Shown here: piece by piece, positions 16,189-24,365 of the stretch
Position numbering within the stretch: position 1 is the stretch's first letter
Layout of the letters: the number at the start of each line of letters is the position of its first letter
Origin: Palsa-504 sp963756575
GTDB taxonomy: Bacteria; Actinomycetota; Actinomycetes; Streptosporangiales; Streptosporangiaceae
Length of the DNA: 64,000 nt
Assembly: GCA_963756575.1 (NCBI GenBank)
Contig: CAVWOM010000006.1
Location: 248,001 to 312,000, forward strand
Reading direction: 5' to 3'
The notes under the pieces: generated by a model
What the model saw: the letters and a program-made list of their open reading frames with translations, nothing else
Told to the model about the DNA's origin: nothing
The model's database searches: none
Program-made: the position numbers and the translations under genes

Positions 16189-16851
16189 ATGCTACTTGAC
16201 TCCCGCTTGGGACCGCGCGTAACGCCATTTGACGTAACCGACCAGTTTCCCGAGGGCTGGCAGGACGATGTAAGAGCGGTCGCCGCCGGCGCCGAATTTC
16301 GGGATTTCCCGCGCACGCCGTTCCTGTCTCGTGAGGCCGCGGACGTCATGCACGTAACCCGCGGCCGGGTGCACGCCATCCAAGTGCAGCAAGGACTGCC
16401 CTGGCTGTACAAGCTGTACCGACACCGCTTCCTTGAACTAGCTAACATAGCCTGGCGCGAGCCGATCGATCCGGCCCTGGACGACCGGTACGGCATCGTG
16501 CTGAACGTCCAGCGTGGTAACAGGATGCGGTTTGAGTGTCACGTTGACTCCAACCCGGTCACCGGCCTGCTGTTCTTCACCGATCATCTTGCTGGCGGAG
16601 GAGAGCTGGTCATTGCGCGCGACCCAGTGGCCGTTGGCGTAAAAGAATTGGAACGGGACTGCGATTTCGTCAGGCCACGGGCCGGACAGCTGATTTTCTT
16701 CGACGGAAAGACGTACCCGCACTACGCACGGGCTCTGATCGCCGAGCATGACGAGCGGGTCGTGGCGGTGATGAACTTCTACACCCGTTCGTGCCCGGAG
16801 GAATTGACGCGCCCAGTCGGTCTGAACCAGCACCTCTTCGGCGCGGACTGA
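16189..16851 (+). CDS. 2-oxoglutarate-Fe(II) dependent oxygenase
   Basis: A 220-residue protein. The double-stranded beta-helix iron site is visible: His-x-Asp in RFECHVDSNPVTGLLFF and a distal His in FDGKTYPHYARAL, with Arg in HDERVVAVMNFYT placed to bind 2-oxoglutarate. AGQLIFFDG is the usual strand before the second His. AGGA lies about 9 nt before the ATG. The protein is the size of stand-alone hydroxylases acting on amino acids or peptides. It lies 107 nt downstream of the GNAT gene and 53 nt upstream of a small ORF, so a modification role within the island is possible. Substrate unknown. Confidence 0.82.
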   Translation: MLLDSRLGPRVTPFDVTDQFPEGWQDDVRAVAAGAEFRDFPRTPFLSREAADVMHVTRGRVHAIQVQQGLPWLYKLYRHRFLELANIAWREPIDPALDDRYGIVLNVQRGNRMRFECHVDSNPVTGLLFFTDHLAGGGELVIARDPVAVGVKELERDCDFVRPRAGQLIFFDGKTYPHYARALIAEHDERVVAVMNFYTRSCPEELTRPVGLNQHLFGAD

Positions 16852-16904
16852 TTTAGCGGAAATCAAGTCCTGAGCGAGTATGAGTCGCTTAACGGAGGTC
16901 CAGC

Positions 16905-17018
16905 ATGCTGATCCGGACTACATCATTCCGTGAATCTCCCTACTCTGTGCCAGAGCTCCAAAATCAGCTGTGTACGCTCAGCGCGGGCAGCACTGAGGAT
17001 GCCGGGACGGACCAGTAG
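16905..17018 (+). CDS. 37-residue small ORF coupled to a membrane gene
   Basis: Encodes MLIRTTSFRESPYSV through LCTLSAGSTEDAGTDQ, then TAG. It has one of the best ribosome-binding sites of the island (GGAGG, 7 nt before ATG). Its TAG is immediately followed by the ATG of the next gene, which has no clear Shine-Dalgarno of its own, so translational coupling is likely. It contains one Cys and several Ser/Thr and no membrane segment. A precursor peptide, a regulatory upstream ORF or a small partner of the membrane proteins are all possible; no family recognised. Confidence 0.5.
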   Translation: MLIRTTSFRESPYSVPELQNQLCTLSAGSTEDAGTDQ

Positions 17019-17432
17019 ATGCATAATCAGCCAGTCGATAAGCACTCAAGACGACTTAACGAGCTAATAGAAAGGTTGCAGCAGGCGGATCTGCATGGCG
17101 ATGAAGTAGTAAATATCGTCAAGGCGCTCGATAAACCCGGGATAGACGCGGACATTAAGTCACGGTTCGACCGCGCTCGCGAAAACGCCCTCAATATACG
17201 CAATATGCTCGCGGCAAGTTTTTTCGTCCTCTTTATCGGCATCATGGGAATGATAGCCCAGGCTAACGGTCTCCCCACTGGAACCATCGGCCTCAGTGCC
17301 TTTGCCAGTTCCGCCGCCCTCCTGGTCTGCTGCATCTTCTCGGCGATCCATTTCCACAGGAAGGCTCACTCCATAGAGCTTAGGCAGGATCGGGTCCTTT
17401 ACATCCTCAGCTCATATCGGGAGTTAGCATGA
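17019..17432 (+). CDS. Two-helix membrane protein, unknown family
   Basis: A 137-residue protein. The first 60 residues are polar, with a predicted coiled-coil-like helix (RRLNELIERLQQADLHGDEV). Two hydrophobic segments follow (NMLAASFFVLFIGIMGMIA and TIGLSAFASSAALLVCCIF) separated by a short loop, then a basic C-terminus. The start abuts the stop of the 37-codon ORF; the end overlaps the next ATG by 4 nt. Together these suggest a small export, immunity or sensing complex. That is inference only. Confidence 0.65.
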   Translation: MHNQPVDKHSRRLNELIERLQQADLHGDEVVNIVKALDKPGIDADIKSRFDRARENALNIRNMLAASFFVLFIGIMGMIAQANGLPTGTIGLSAFASSAALLVCCIFSAIHFHRKAHSIELRQDRVLYILSSYRELA

Positions 17433-17725
17433 ACCGGCACTGGTATCTGTTTATAACTCTGTCGGCTTCCGTCCTGGTCATCACGGTCACCTCTCTGGTT
17501 CTTTCCGACATTATCATGGCATACAGGCAGCGCAATCAAGCTGACTGGCTCATTCATAGAGCTAGAGACTATTTTTGCGAAAACGGCCTGCGGCGATCGG
17601 ACACCGAAGAAATGGCTGCCTTGCGCGATATAGTCACCTGCTATGAGATGTCATTGAACTACCGCAAGAAGGCCCGTAAGAAGGATAGCTCATCGGCACT
17701 GCCGAACCAGAACACACTTGCTTGA
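17429..17725 (+). CDS. Single-pass membrane protein, unknown family
   Basis: A 98-residue protein with an N-terminal membrane anchor (WYLFITLSASVLVITVTSLV) followed by a charged soluble domain (CENGLRRSDTEEMAALRDI, then a Lys/Arg-rich tail). It overlaps the preceding gene by ATGA, so both products probably form one complex. It is the last gene of the island; mnmA converges 35 nt later. Confidence 0.6.
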   Translation: MNRHWYLFITLSASVLVITVTSLVLSDIIMAYRQRNQADWLIHRARDYFCENGLRRSDTEEMAALRDIVTCYEMSLNYRKKARKKDSSSALPNQNTLA

Positions 17726-17760
17726 ACATGACGTGATGCGACCTGGCTAATACCTGGCAA

Positions 17761-18882
17761 TTAAGCCGACGCGTGAGACGGCGACTGGCAGGCAACGGGC
17801 ACCGCGGCTGTACCCGACGGGTTGCTGATGGTGGCGCTGCCGAGGACAGTGTCGCCGTCGTAGAGGACGGCGGCCTGTCCCTTGGCTACGCCACGTGCCG
17901 GGTGATGCAGCCGGATGCGCACCGCTTCGCCATCCAGCCAGGCGGTGCAGGCGTGAACCTCACCGTGGGCGCGGAGTTGCACCAGGCAGGCCCGGGGTGC
18001 CTCGAGGGGCGGGCAGCCGGTCCAGGCGGGGCGGGTGGCGGTGATCTCGGTGATGTCGAGGTCTTCGGCGGGGCCGACGGTGACGGTCCTGGTTACTGGC
18101 TCGATGTCGAGGACGTAGCGGGGCTTGCCGTCTCCGGCGGGAGTCCCGACTCGCAAGCCCTTGCGCTGGCCGATGGTGAAGGCGTAGGCGCCCTGGTGCT
18201 CGCCGAGGACGGCGCCGGAGGCGTCGACGATCTGACCGGGCGCCTGGCCCAGATGCTTGGCCAGGAAGCCCTTGGTGTCGCCGTCGGCGATGAAGCAGAC
18301 GTCGTGGCTGTCCGGCTTGTCCGCTACCGCCAGGCCGCGGCGAGCGGCCTCGGCCCGGACCTGGGTCTTGGGCGTGTCGCCGAGCGGGAACAGGGCGTGG
18401 GCGAGCTGGTCGGAGGTGAGCACGGCCAGCACGTAGGACTGGTCCTTGCCGGGATCGGCGGCCCGGTGCAGGACGCCGTCCACGATCCGGGCGTAATGGC
18501 CGGTGCAGACCGCGTTGAAGCCGAGGGCCAGCGCCTTGTCCAGGACCGCGGCGAACTTGATCTTCTCGTTGCAGCGCAGGCACGGGTTCGGGGTACGGCC
18601 CGCGGCGTACTCGGCGACGAAGTCCTCGACCACGTTGCGGTGGAAGCGCTCGGCCATGTCCCAGACGTAGAACGGGATGCCGATCACGTCGGCGGCCCGG
18701 CGGGCGTCCCGGGCGTCTTCCAGCGTGCAGCAGCCGCGCGCGCCGGTCCGGTAAGAGGACGGGTTGGCGGACAGCGCCAGGTGGACGCCGGTCACGTCGT
18801 ACCCCGCGTCCACCGCACGAGCCGCGGCCGTCGCGGAGTCCACCCCGCCCGACATCGCCGCGAGCACACGGAAACCACTCAT
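17761..18882 (-). CDS. mnmA: tRNA-uridine 2-sulfurtransferase
   Basis: Installs the 2-thio group at the wobble uridine of tRNA(Lys/Glu/Gln), using sulfur passed from a cysteine desulfurase such as the one encoded nearby. The 373-residue protein has the PP-loop MSGGVDSATA near the N-terminus, the first catalytic Cys in NPCLRCNEKIKF and the second in SHDVCFIADG. It is probably leaderless: TAGCCT, 6 nt, ATG. The start is only 32 nt from a divergent methyltransferase gene. Confidence 0.96.
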   Translation of the reverse strand: MSGFRVLAAMSGGVDSATAAARAVDAGYDVTGVHLALSANPSSYRTGARGCCTLEDARDARRAADVIGIPFYVWDMAERFHRNVVEDFVAEYAAGRTPNPCLRCNEKIKFAAVLDKALALGFNAVCTGHYARIVDGVLHRAADPGKDQSYVLAVLTSDQLAHALFPLGDTPKTQVRAEAARRGLAVADKPDSHDVCFIADGDTKGFLAKHLGQAPGQIVDASGAVLGEHQGAYAFTIGQRKGLRVGTPAGDGKPRYVLDIEPVTRTVTVGPAEDLDITEITATRPAWTGCPPLEAPRACLVQLRAHGEVHACTAWLDGEAVRIRLHHPARGVAKGQAAVLYDGDTVLGSATISNPSGTAAVPVACQSPSHASA

Positions 18883-18888
18883 GGCTCC

Positions 18889-18908
18889 AGGCTACCTAGG
18901 GGCAGGAT
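18889..18908. promoter_or_regulatory. Back-to-back leaderless -10 elements (mnmA / methyltransferase)
   Basis: On the minus strand TAGCCT (18889-18894) is 6 nt before the mnmA ATG. On the plus strand CAGGAT (18903-18908) is 6 nt before the methyltransferase ATG. The whole intergenic space is 32 nt, so both transcripts can hardly have leaders and the polymerase sites must overlap. Confidence 0.45.
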
Positions 18909-18914
18909 GGTCTC

Positions 18915-19640
18915 ATGACGGATGCGCTGTTCGGGGAGCCGCGGCTAGCGGCCATTTACGACCTGGTGGAGGGGGAACGACGGGTAGACCTCGATCACTA
19001 CCTGGCGCTGGCGGACGAGCTGGGGGCACGCAGCCTGCTTGACGTCGGCTGCGGGACGGGGATCCTGGCCTGCCGGGCGGCTGGCCTGGGGATGGAGGTC
19101 ACCGGGGTGGATCCCGCGGGGGCGTCGCTCGAGGTGGCCCGGGCCAGGGCAGGGGCGGAAAAGGTACGGTGGCGGCACGGGGACGCGACCGGGCTGCCGG
19201 AGCTGCAGGTGGACCTGGCCACGATGACCGCCAACGTGGCCCACGTGTTCCTGACCGGCCAGGACTGGGCCGCGACGCTGCGCGGCGTGCACGCGGCGCT
19301 GCGGCCGGGCGGCCATCTGGTGTTCGAGGTCAGGGACCCGGCGCGGCGGCCCTGGGAACGGTGGACCCGCGAGAACACCTATCAGAGCCTCGACGTGCCC
19401 GGAACCGGGCGGGTAGAGACCTGGTGGGACGTGACCGGGGTGGACGGACCGCTGGTGAGCTACCGGCGGACCTACGTCTTCGCCGACGGGACCACGCTGA
19501 CCTCGGATTCCACCCGGCGGTTCTGGACACGAGCCGAGATCGAGGACTCGCTGGCGGCGGCCGGCTACACGCTCACCGAGGTCCGCGACGCGCCGGACCG
19601 CCCCGGCTGGGAGTGGGTCTTCATCGCCCGGAGGCCATAA
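18915..19640 (+). CDS. Class I SAM-dependent methyltransferase
   Basis: A 241-residue protein with the Rossmann-type SAM site: motif I LLDVGCGTGILACRAA, the acidic end of strand 2 in VTGVDPAG and motif III HAALRPGGHLVFEVRDP. The C-terminal region (PLVSYRRTYVFADGTTL, ending WEWVFIARRP) is typical of small-molecule methyltransferases. Substrate unknown. It is found between the mnmA and desulfurase genes in many actinomycetes, so a link with sulfur or tRNA metabolism is possible. Confidence 0.85.
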   Translation: MTDALFGEPRLAAIYDLVEGERRVDLDHYLALADELGARSLLDVGCGTGILACRAAGLGMEVTGVDPAGASLEVARARAGAEKVRWRHGDATGLPELQVDLATMTANVAHVFLTGQDWAATLRGVHAALRPGGHLVFEVRDPARRPWERWTRENTYQSLDVPGTGRVETWWDVTGVDGPLVSYRRTYVFADGTTLTSDSTRRFWTRAEIEDSLAAAGYTLTEVRDAPDRPGWEWVFIARRP

Positions 19641-19668
19641 CGGTTAGCGGAGACGGCGCGGCGCTGCA

Positions 19669-19733
19669 GGCCGCTGCGCGGCGCTGCTTACCTGGCCGCT
19701 GCGCGGCGCTGCTTACCTGGCCGCTGCGCGGCG
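19669..19733. repeat. 25-bp tandem repeat at the desulfurase gene end
   Basis: Two full copies of a 25-bp unit starting GGCCGCTGCGCGGCG and a third partial copy. Each full copy contains the TAA/flanking sequence that ends the minus-strand desulfurase gene, so the gene terminus has been duplicated. Confidence 0.85.
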
Positions 19734-20897
19734 GGCGCGTTCGACGACCTCGCCGATGACGAGGCCGAGGGCGTCGGTGTCGTGCTTGGTGGAGGTGTGG
19801 CCGAGGGAGAAGCGGAGCGAGCCGCGGGCGCGCGAGTCGTCGGCGCCCATGGCCAGCAGCACGTGGCTGGGCTCGGCTACCCCCGCGGTACAGGCCGAAC
19901 CGGTGGAGCAGGCGATGCCGTTCGCGTCCAGCAGCATGAGCAGCGCGTCGCCCTCGCAGCCGGGGAAGGAGAAGTGCGCGTTGCCCGGCAGCCGGCTGGG
20001 CCCCGGCGGCGGACCGTTGAGCACCGCGTCCGGCACGGCGGCCAGGACCTGACGCACGAGATCGTCGCGCAACGCGGCCACCCGTTCGGCCTCATCGGCC
20101 CGCTGCCTGGCACAGGCCTCGGCGGCGACCGCGAACGCCCGGATGGCCGGGGTATCGAGGGTGCCGGAGCGGATGTCGCGCTCCTGGCCGCCGCCGTGCA
20201 GCACCGGCACCGGGGCCGCGTCGCGGGCCAGGATCAGCGCCCCGACGCCGACCGGGCCGCCGAGCTTGTGGCCGGTCACGGTGAGCGCGTCCGCGCCGCT
20301 GGCCGCGAAGTCGACCGTCAGCTGCGCGGCGGCCTGCACCGCGTCGGTGTGGAACGGCACGCCGTACTCGTGCGCCACCGCGGCCAGCTCGCCGATGGGC
20401 TGGATGGCGCCGACCTCGTTGTTCGCCCACATCACGCTGACCACGGCCGCCTGCTCGGGCGCCTGGGCGATCGCGGCGCGCAGCGTGTCCGGGCGAAGCA
20501 GGCCGTCGGCCCCGGTGGCCAGCCAGACGGCCTCGGCGCCCTGGGCTTCCTCCAGCCAGCGGACCGAGTCCAGGACCGCGTGATGCTCCACCGACGTGGT
20601 CAGCACGCGGCGCCGCCTATCGGAGCGGCGCGCCCAGTACAGGCCCTTGACCGCGAGGTTGTCCGCCTCGGTCCCGCCGCTGGTGAAGACGATCTCGCTC
20701 GGGCGGGCGCCGAATACCTCGGCCAGCTGCTCCCGGGATTCCTCCACCACCCGGCGGGCCCGGCGGCCCGCGGCGTGCAGGGACGACGGGTTGCCGATAT
20801 GACCGAGCTCCTCGGTCATGGCGGCGATCGCCTCGGAGCGCATCGGCGTGGTCGCCGCATGGTCCAGGTACACCGGGCTGGCGGGGTTCGAACTCAT
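19713..20897 (-). CDS. Cysteine desulfurase (IscS/NifS family)
   Basis: Pyridoxal-phosphate enzyme supplying persulfide sulfur, probably to MnmA and Fe-S assembly. The 394-residue protein has YLDHAATTPM at the start, the PLP Lys in VTGHKLGGPVGVG, the substrate-binding HGGGQERDIRSGTLD and the active Cys in ACSTGSACTAG. The C-terminus ends ARRAAAR at a stop inside a tandem repeat. CTGGAT lies 6 nt before the ATG, the leaderless arrangement seen in its neighbours. Confidence 0.95.
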   Translation of the reverse strand: MSSNPASPVYLDHAATTPMRSEAIAAMTEELGHIGNPSSLHAAGRRARRVVEESREQLAEVFGARPSEIVFTSGGTEADNLAVKGLYWARRSDRRRRVLTTSVEHHAVLDSVRWLEEAQGAEAVWLATGADGLLRPDTLRAAIAQAPEQAAVVSVMWANNEVGAIQPIGELAAVAHEYGVPFHTDAVQAAAQLTVDFAASGADALTVTGHKLGGPVGVGALILARDAAPVPVLHGGGQERDIRSGTLDTPAIRAFAVAAEACARQRADEAERVAALRDDLVRQVLAAVPDAVLNGPPPGPSRLPGNAHFSFPGCEGDALLMLLDANGIACSTGSACTAGVAEPSHVLLAMGADDSRARGSLRFSLGHTSTKHDTDALGLVIGEVVERARRAAAR

Positions 20898-20951
20898 AGC
20901 GCGATCCAGCCTAGCCGCCGGGCAGATCCGCGAGAAACAGCTGTAACGGGA

Positions 20952-21905
20952 CTACTTGCGCTTGCCGATCTCCTCGAGCAGCTGCGGGACCACCTTGAAC
21001 AGGTCGCCGACGACGCCGAAGTCGGCCAGCTCGAAGATCGGCGCCTCCGGGTCCTTGTTCACGGCGATGATCGTCTTGGAGGTCTGCATGCCCGCCCGGT
21101 GCTGGATCGCGCCGGAGATGCCGATCGCCATGTACAGCTGCGGCGAGACGGTCTTGCCGGTCTGGCCGACCTGGAACTGGTGCGGGTACCAGCCGGCGTC
21201 GGTCACCGCGCGCGAGGCGCCGACGGCCGCGCCGAGCGCGTCCGCGAGCTGCTCGATCACGCCGAAGCCCTCGGCCCCGCCGGTGCCGCGGCCGCCGGAG
21301 ACCACGATCGAGGCCTCACTCAGCTCCGGGCGGTCGCTGTGCTCGGCCACCACCTGGTTGGTCACCTTGGCCCCGGTGGCGTCGCCGGACAGGGACACCG
21401 CCTCGATCGCGGCGTCGCCGGGCGCGGGCTCGGGCGCCACCGCGTTCGGCCGCATGGCCACGATCGGCGTGCCGCGGCGGACCCGGGAGTGCACGATCGT
21501 GCCGCCGCCGAAGACGGACTGCTCGGCCACCGGGCCGTCGTCGCCGGGCTGCAGGTCCACCGCGTCGGTGAGCACCCCGGAATCGATCTTGACCGCCAGC
21601 CGGCCCGCTATCTCCTTGCCCTGCGCGTTCCCGGCCACCAGGACCAGCGCCGGGGACTTCTCCTGGATCAGCTGGGCCAGCAGCGACGCGGCCGGGTTGG
21701 TCACGTAGTCGTCGTAGACCGAGTCGGCGGCCACGTATACCTTGGCCGCGCCGTACTCGGCCAGCCGCGCCTGGCCTTCCTCCGCGCCCGGCCCGGTCCA
21801 CACCACCGACGGCTCGCCGAACCGGCGGGCCGTCGTGATCAGCTCGAGCGTGACCTTCTTGACGTCCGCGTCCACGTGCTCGGCGAGCACCAGGATCTCA
21901 GTCAT
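20952..21905 (-). CDS. etfA: Electron transfer flavoprotein subunit alpha
   Basis: Carries FAD and passes electrons from acyl-CoA dehydrogenases to the quinone pool. The 317-residue protein has the C-terminal FAD domain motifs SGGRGTGGAEGFGVIEQLA, GQTGKTVSPQLYMAIGISGA and DPEAPIFELADFGVVGD. It follows etfB after 17 nt in one operon. Confidence 0.96.
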   Translation of the reverse strand: MTEILVLAEHVDADVKKVTLELITTARRFGEPSVVWTGPGAEEGQARLAEYGAAKVYVAADSVYDDYVTNPAASLLAQLIQEKSPALVLVAGNAQGKEIAGRLAVKIDSGVLTDAVDLQPGDDGPVAEQSVFGGGTIVHSRVRRGTPIVAMRPNAVAPEPAPGDAAIEAVSLSGDATGAKVTNQVVAEHSDRPELSEASIVVSGGRGTGGAEGFGVIEQLADALGAAVGASRAVTDAGWYPHQFQVGQTGKTVSPQLYMAIGISGAIQHRAGMQTSKTIIAVNKDPEAPIFELADFGVVGDLFKVVPQLLEEIGKRK

Positions 21906-21922
21906 GTCGTTCCCCTCCGGCC

Positions 21923-22717
21923 CTAGATGAACTTCTGCGCGGCGAGGAACTCGGCGACCTTGGCGCCGCCGTCGCCTTCGTCCTTGACCACCGTGCCGGC
22001 CTGCCGGGGCGGCCGCTGGGTGTGATCGACCACCTCGGTGGCGGCGCCGCCCAGTCCGACCAGGGACGGGTCGATGCCCGCGTCGGCCAGCGACATCGTC
22101 TGGACCGGCTTCTTCTTGGCCGCCATGATGCCCTTGAACGACGGGTAACGCGGCTCGTTGGTCTTCTCGACCACGCTGATGACGGCGGGCAGGGTGGACT
22201 CGACCTCGAAGTACCCGTCCTCGGAGACCCGGCGGATCTTCAGGTCCGTGCCGTCGATCTCCACCTTGTTCGCCAGCGAGACCTGCGGCACGCCGAGCCG
22301 CTCGGCCAGCATCGCGGCCATCACGCCCATCCGGGCGTCGGTCGACTCCGAGCCGGTGATCACCAGGTCGAAGCCGATCTGGCCGATGACCTGGGCCAGC
22401 GCGTAGGAGGTGGACAGGCCGTCCGAGCCGGCCAGCCCGTCGTCCAGCAGGTGCACGGCCTTGTCGGCGCCCATGGACAGGGCCTTGCGGATCGACTCGG
22501 CCGCCTTCTCCGGGCCCATGGTCAAGATCGTGACCTCGGCCTCGTTACCGGCCGCGCGCTGCGCTTCGGCGATCTGCAGGCCCTCCTCGATGGCGTACTC
22601 ATCGAGCTCGTTGATGAGGCCGTCCACCGACGCGCGGTCCAGCGTGCCGTCCGCGTCCTTGAGCTTGCGTTCGGCCCAGGTATCGGGCACCTGCTTGACC
22701 AACACGACGATGTTCAT
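21923..22717 (-). CDS. etfB: Electron transfer flavoprotein subunit beta
   Basis: A 264-residue partner of EtfA, binding AMP and docking dehydrogenases. Characteristic segments are MNIVVLVKQVPDTWAE, DEYAIEEGLQIAEAQ, ILTMGPEKAAESIRKALSMG and RYPSFKGIMAAKKKPV. First gene of the etfBA operon. Confidence 0.96.
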   Translation of the reverse strand: MNIVVLVKQVPDTWAERKLKDADGTLDRASVDGLINELDEYAIEEGLQIAEAQRAAGNEAEVTILTMGPEKAAESIRKALSMGADKAVHLLDDGLAGSDGLSTSYALAQVIGQIGFDLVITGSESTDARMGVMAAMLAERLGVPQVSLANKVEIDGTDLKIRRVSEDGYFEVESTLPAVISVVEKTNEPRYPSFKGIMAAKKKPVQTMSLADAGIDPSLVGLGGAATEVVDHTQRPPRQAGTVVKDEGDGGAKVAEFLAAQKFI

Positions 22718-22800
22718 TTACTCCACCGACCTCCTAGGTTCTTAGGCATACAGCCTGCCAAACCGTGTTATGCCCCCCGCCACCGGGTCCGCGAGCATCA

Positions 22801-22818
22801 TGTTACTCTCTGGTAACC
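22801..22818. promoter_or_regulatory. Palindrome in the etfBA / UDP-glucose dehydrogenase intergenic region
   Basis: TGTTAC-TCTCTG-GTAACC is a near-perfect inverted repeat about 85 bp before etfB and 130 bp before the divergent gene. TTAC-N6-GTAA sites are typical TetR-family operators; a fatty-acid-responsive repressor controlling etfBA is a reasonable guess. No regulator gene is adjacent. Confidence 0.35.
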
Positions 22819-22946
22819 TTGTGGCCAAAACGGGGGTCACGACCGTTTCACGTAACGGCAAGGTACCCGCCATCGTGCCGTCGGCACCTAGAGTGCCCGG
22901 TGAGCGAGAATTGTTCGGGGAGCATCCCACGCTGAGGAGGGTCAGT

Positions 22947-24287
22947 TTGCCTCGGGTCACCGTGATCGGAACCGGCTATCTCGGGCTCACTCATGCCGTC
23001 TGCCTGGCGGACCTCGGCCACGAGGTGCTGGCCATCGACGTCGACGAGGAGAAGATCGCCAAGGCCGCCGGGGGCGAGGTGCCCTTCTTCGAGCCCGGCC
23101 TGGAGCCGCTGCTGCGGAAGAACCTGGACGCCGGGCGGCTGCGGTTCACCCTGTCGTTCGCCGAGATCGCGGCGTTCGGCGACGTCCACTTCCTGTGCGT
23201 GGGAACGCCGGAGGGCGAGGCCGGCCGGGCCGACCTCAGCTCGGTCCACGCGGCCGCCTCAGCCCTGGCCCCGCACCTGAACGGGCCATGCCTGGTCGTG
23301 GGGAAGTCGACCGTCCCGGTGGGCACCGCGCGGCAGGTCCTGGCCGGGCTGCGCGCGGCGGCGCCGGCCGGCGAGTCGGTCGACCTGGCCTGGAACCCCG
23401 AGTTCCTGCGGGAGGGCTTCGCGGTGCCGGACAGCCTGGCGCCCGACCGCATCGTCCTCGGCGTGACCGGCGACGGCGCCGAGGCGGCGCTGCGCGAGAT
23501 CTACCGGACGCCGCTCGAGGCGGGCTCCCCGCTGCTGGTCATGGACCTGGAGACGGCCGAGCTGGTGAAGGTGGCGGCGAACGCGTTCCTGGCCACCAAG
23601 ATCTCCTTCATCAACGCCATGGCGCAGGTCTGCGAGCAGGCCGGCGGCGACGTGATGGCGCTGGCCGAGGCGCTCGGCCACGACGCCCGGATCGGCCGCC
23701 GGTTCCTGTCCCCCGGGCTCGGCTACGGCGGCGGCTGCCTGCCCAAGGACATCCGCGGCTTCCGCGCCACCGCCGCCGACCTGGGCGCGGATTCCCTGGT
23801 CAGCTGGCTGAGCACGGTGGACGAGATCAACCTGGGCCGCCGCGAGCGGGTGGTGGAACTGGCCCGCCAGACGACGGGCGGCCCCGCAAGGTCGCTGGAG
23901 GGCCGGCGGGTCGCGGTGCTCGGCGTCGCGTTCAAGCCCAACAGCGACGACGTCCGGGACTCCCCCAGCCTGGCCGTCTGCGACCGGCTGACGGCCGAGG
24001 GGGCGATCGTGTCCGTGCACGACCCGGTGGCCATGCCCAGCGCGGCCAGGAAGCGGCCGGCCCTGCGCTACGCGCCGTCGGTGTTCGAGGCCGCCGAGGG
24101 CGCCGACCTGGTCCTGCACCTGACCGAGTGGTCCGACTACCGGGCCATCGACCCGGCCGCCCTGGGCCGGGTGGTGGCTCACCAGGTGATCATCGACGCC
24201 CGCTGCTGCCTGGACGCTTCGGCCTGGCGCGCGGCCGGCTGGACCATCCACGTGCTGGGTCGCCCCGGCTTCGCCGGAACGCCGTGA
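22947..24287 (+). CDS. UDP-glucose 6-dehydrogenase family protein
   Basis: NAD-dependent two-step oxidation of a UDP-sugar to a uronic acid for cell-surface polysaccharide. The 446-residue protein has the Rossmann motif VIGTGYLGL at the N-terminus, KSTVPVGTA, AWNPEFLREGFAV, the catalytic Cys in GLGYGGGCLPKDIRGF and the C-terminal GVAFKPNSDDVRDSP. The TTG at 22947 is chosen because it follows the Shine-Dalgarno GAGGAGGGTCAGT and puts PRVTVIGTGYLG at the start; the frame is open upstream but that part lacks features. UDP-mannose/GDP-sugar relatives cannot be excluded. Confidence 0.92.
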   Translation: MPRVTVIGTGYLGLTHAVCLADLGHEVLAIDVDEEKIAKAAGGEVPFFEPGLEPLLRKNLDAGRLRFTLSFAEIAAFGDVHFLCVGTPEGEAGRADLSSVHAAASALAPHLNGPCLVVGKSTVPVGTARQVLAGLRAAAPAGESVDLAWNPEFLREGFAVPDSLAPDRIVLGVTGDGAEAALREIYRTPLEAGSPLLVMDLETAELVKVAANAFLATKISFINAMAQVCEQAGGDVMALAEALGHDARIGRRFLSPGLGYGGGCLPKDIRGFRATAADLGADSLVSWLSTVDEINLGRRERVVELARQTTGGPARSLEGRRVAVLGVAFKPNSDDVRDSPSLAVCDRLTAEGAIVSVHDPVAMPSAARKRPALRYAPSVFEAAEGADLVLHLTEWSDYRAIDPAALGRVVAHQVIIDARCCLDASAWRAAGWTIHVLGRPGFAGTP

Positions 24288-24332
24288 AACCCGGGTTCGA
24301 ATGCGTCCGGACGCGCTGAAAGGCCGGTTTCA
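24285..24332. terminator. Nested palindromes between convergent genes
   Basis: Outer arms TGAAACC and GGTTTCA enclose two perfect palindromes, AACCCGGGTT and GCGTCCGGACGC. It begins at the UDP-glucose dehydrogenase stop and lies 34 nt beyond the folD end, so it can serve as a two-way terminator. Confidence 0.5.
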
Positions 24333-24365
24333 TGGCGTCCGGGTGGGCGGCGGCGACGACGGCGG

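Noticed and set aside
24286..24332. GGGTTCGAAT looked like a tRNA T-arm
   Set aside because: No acceptor, D or anticodon stem can be built around it; the palindromes fit a two-way terminator better.
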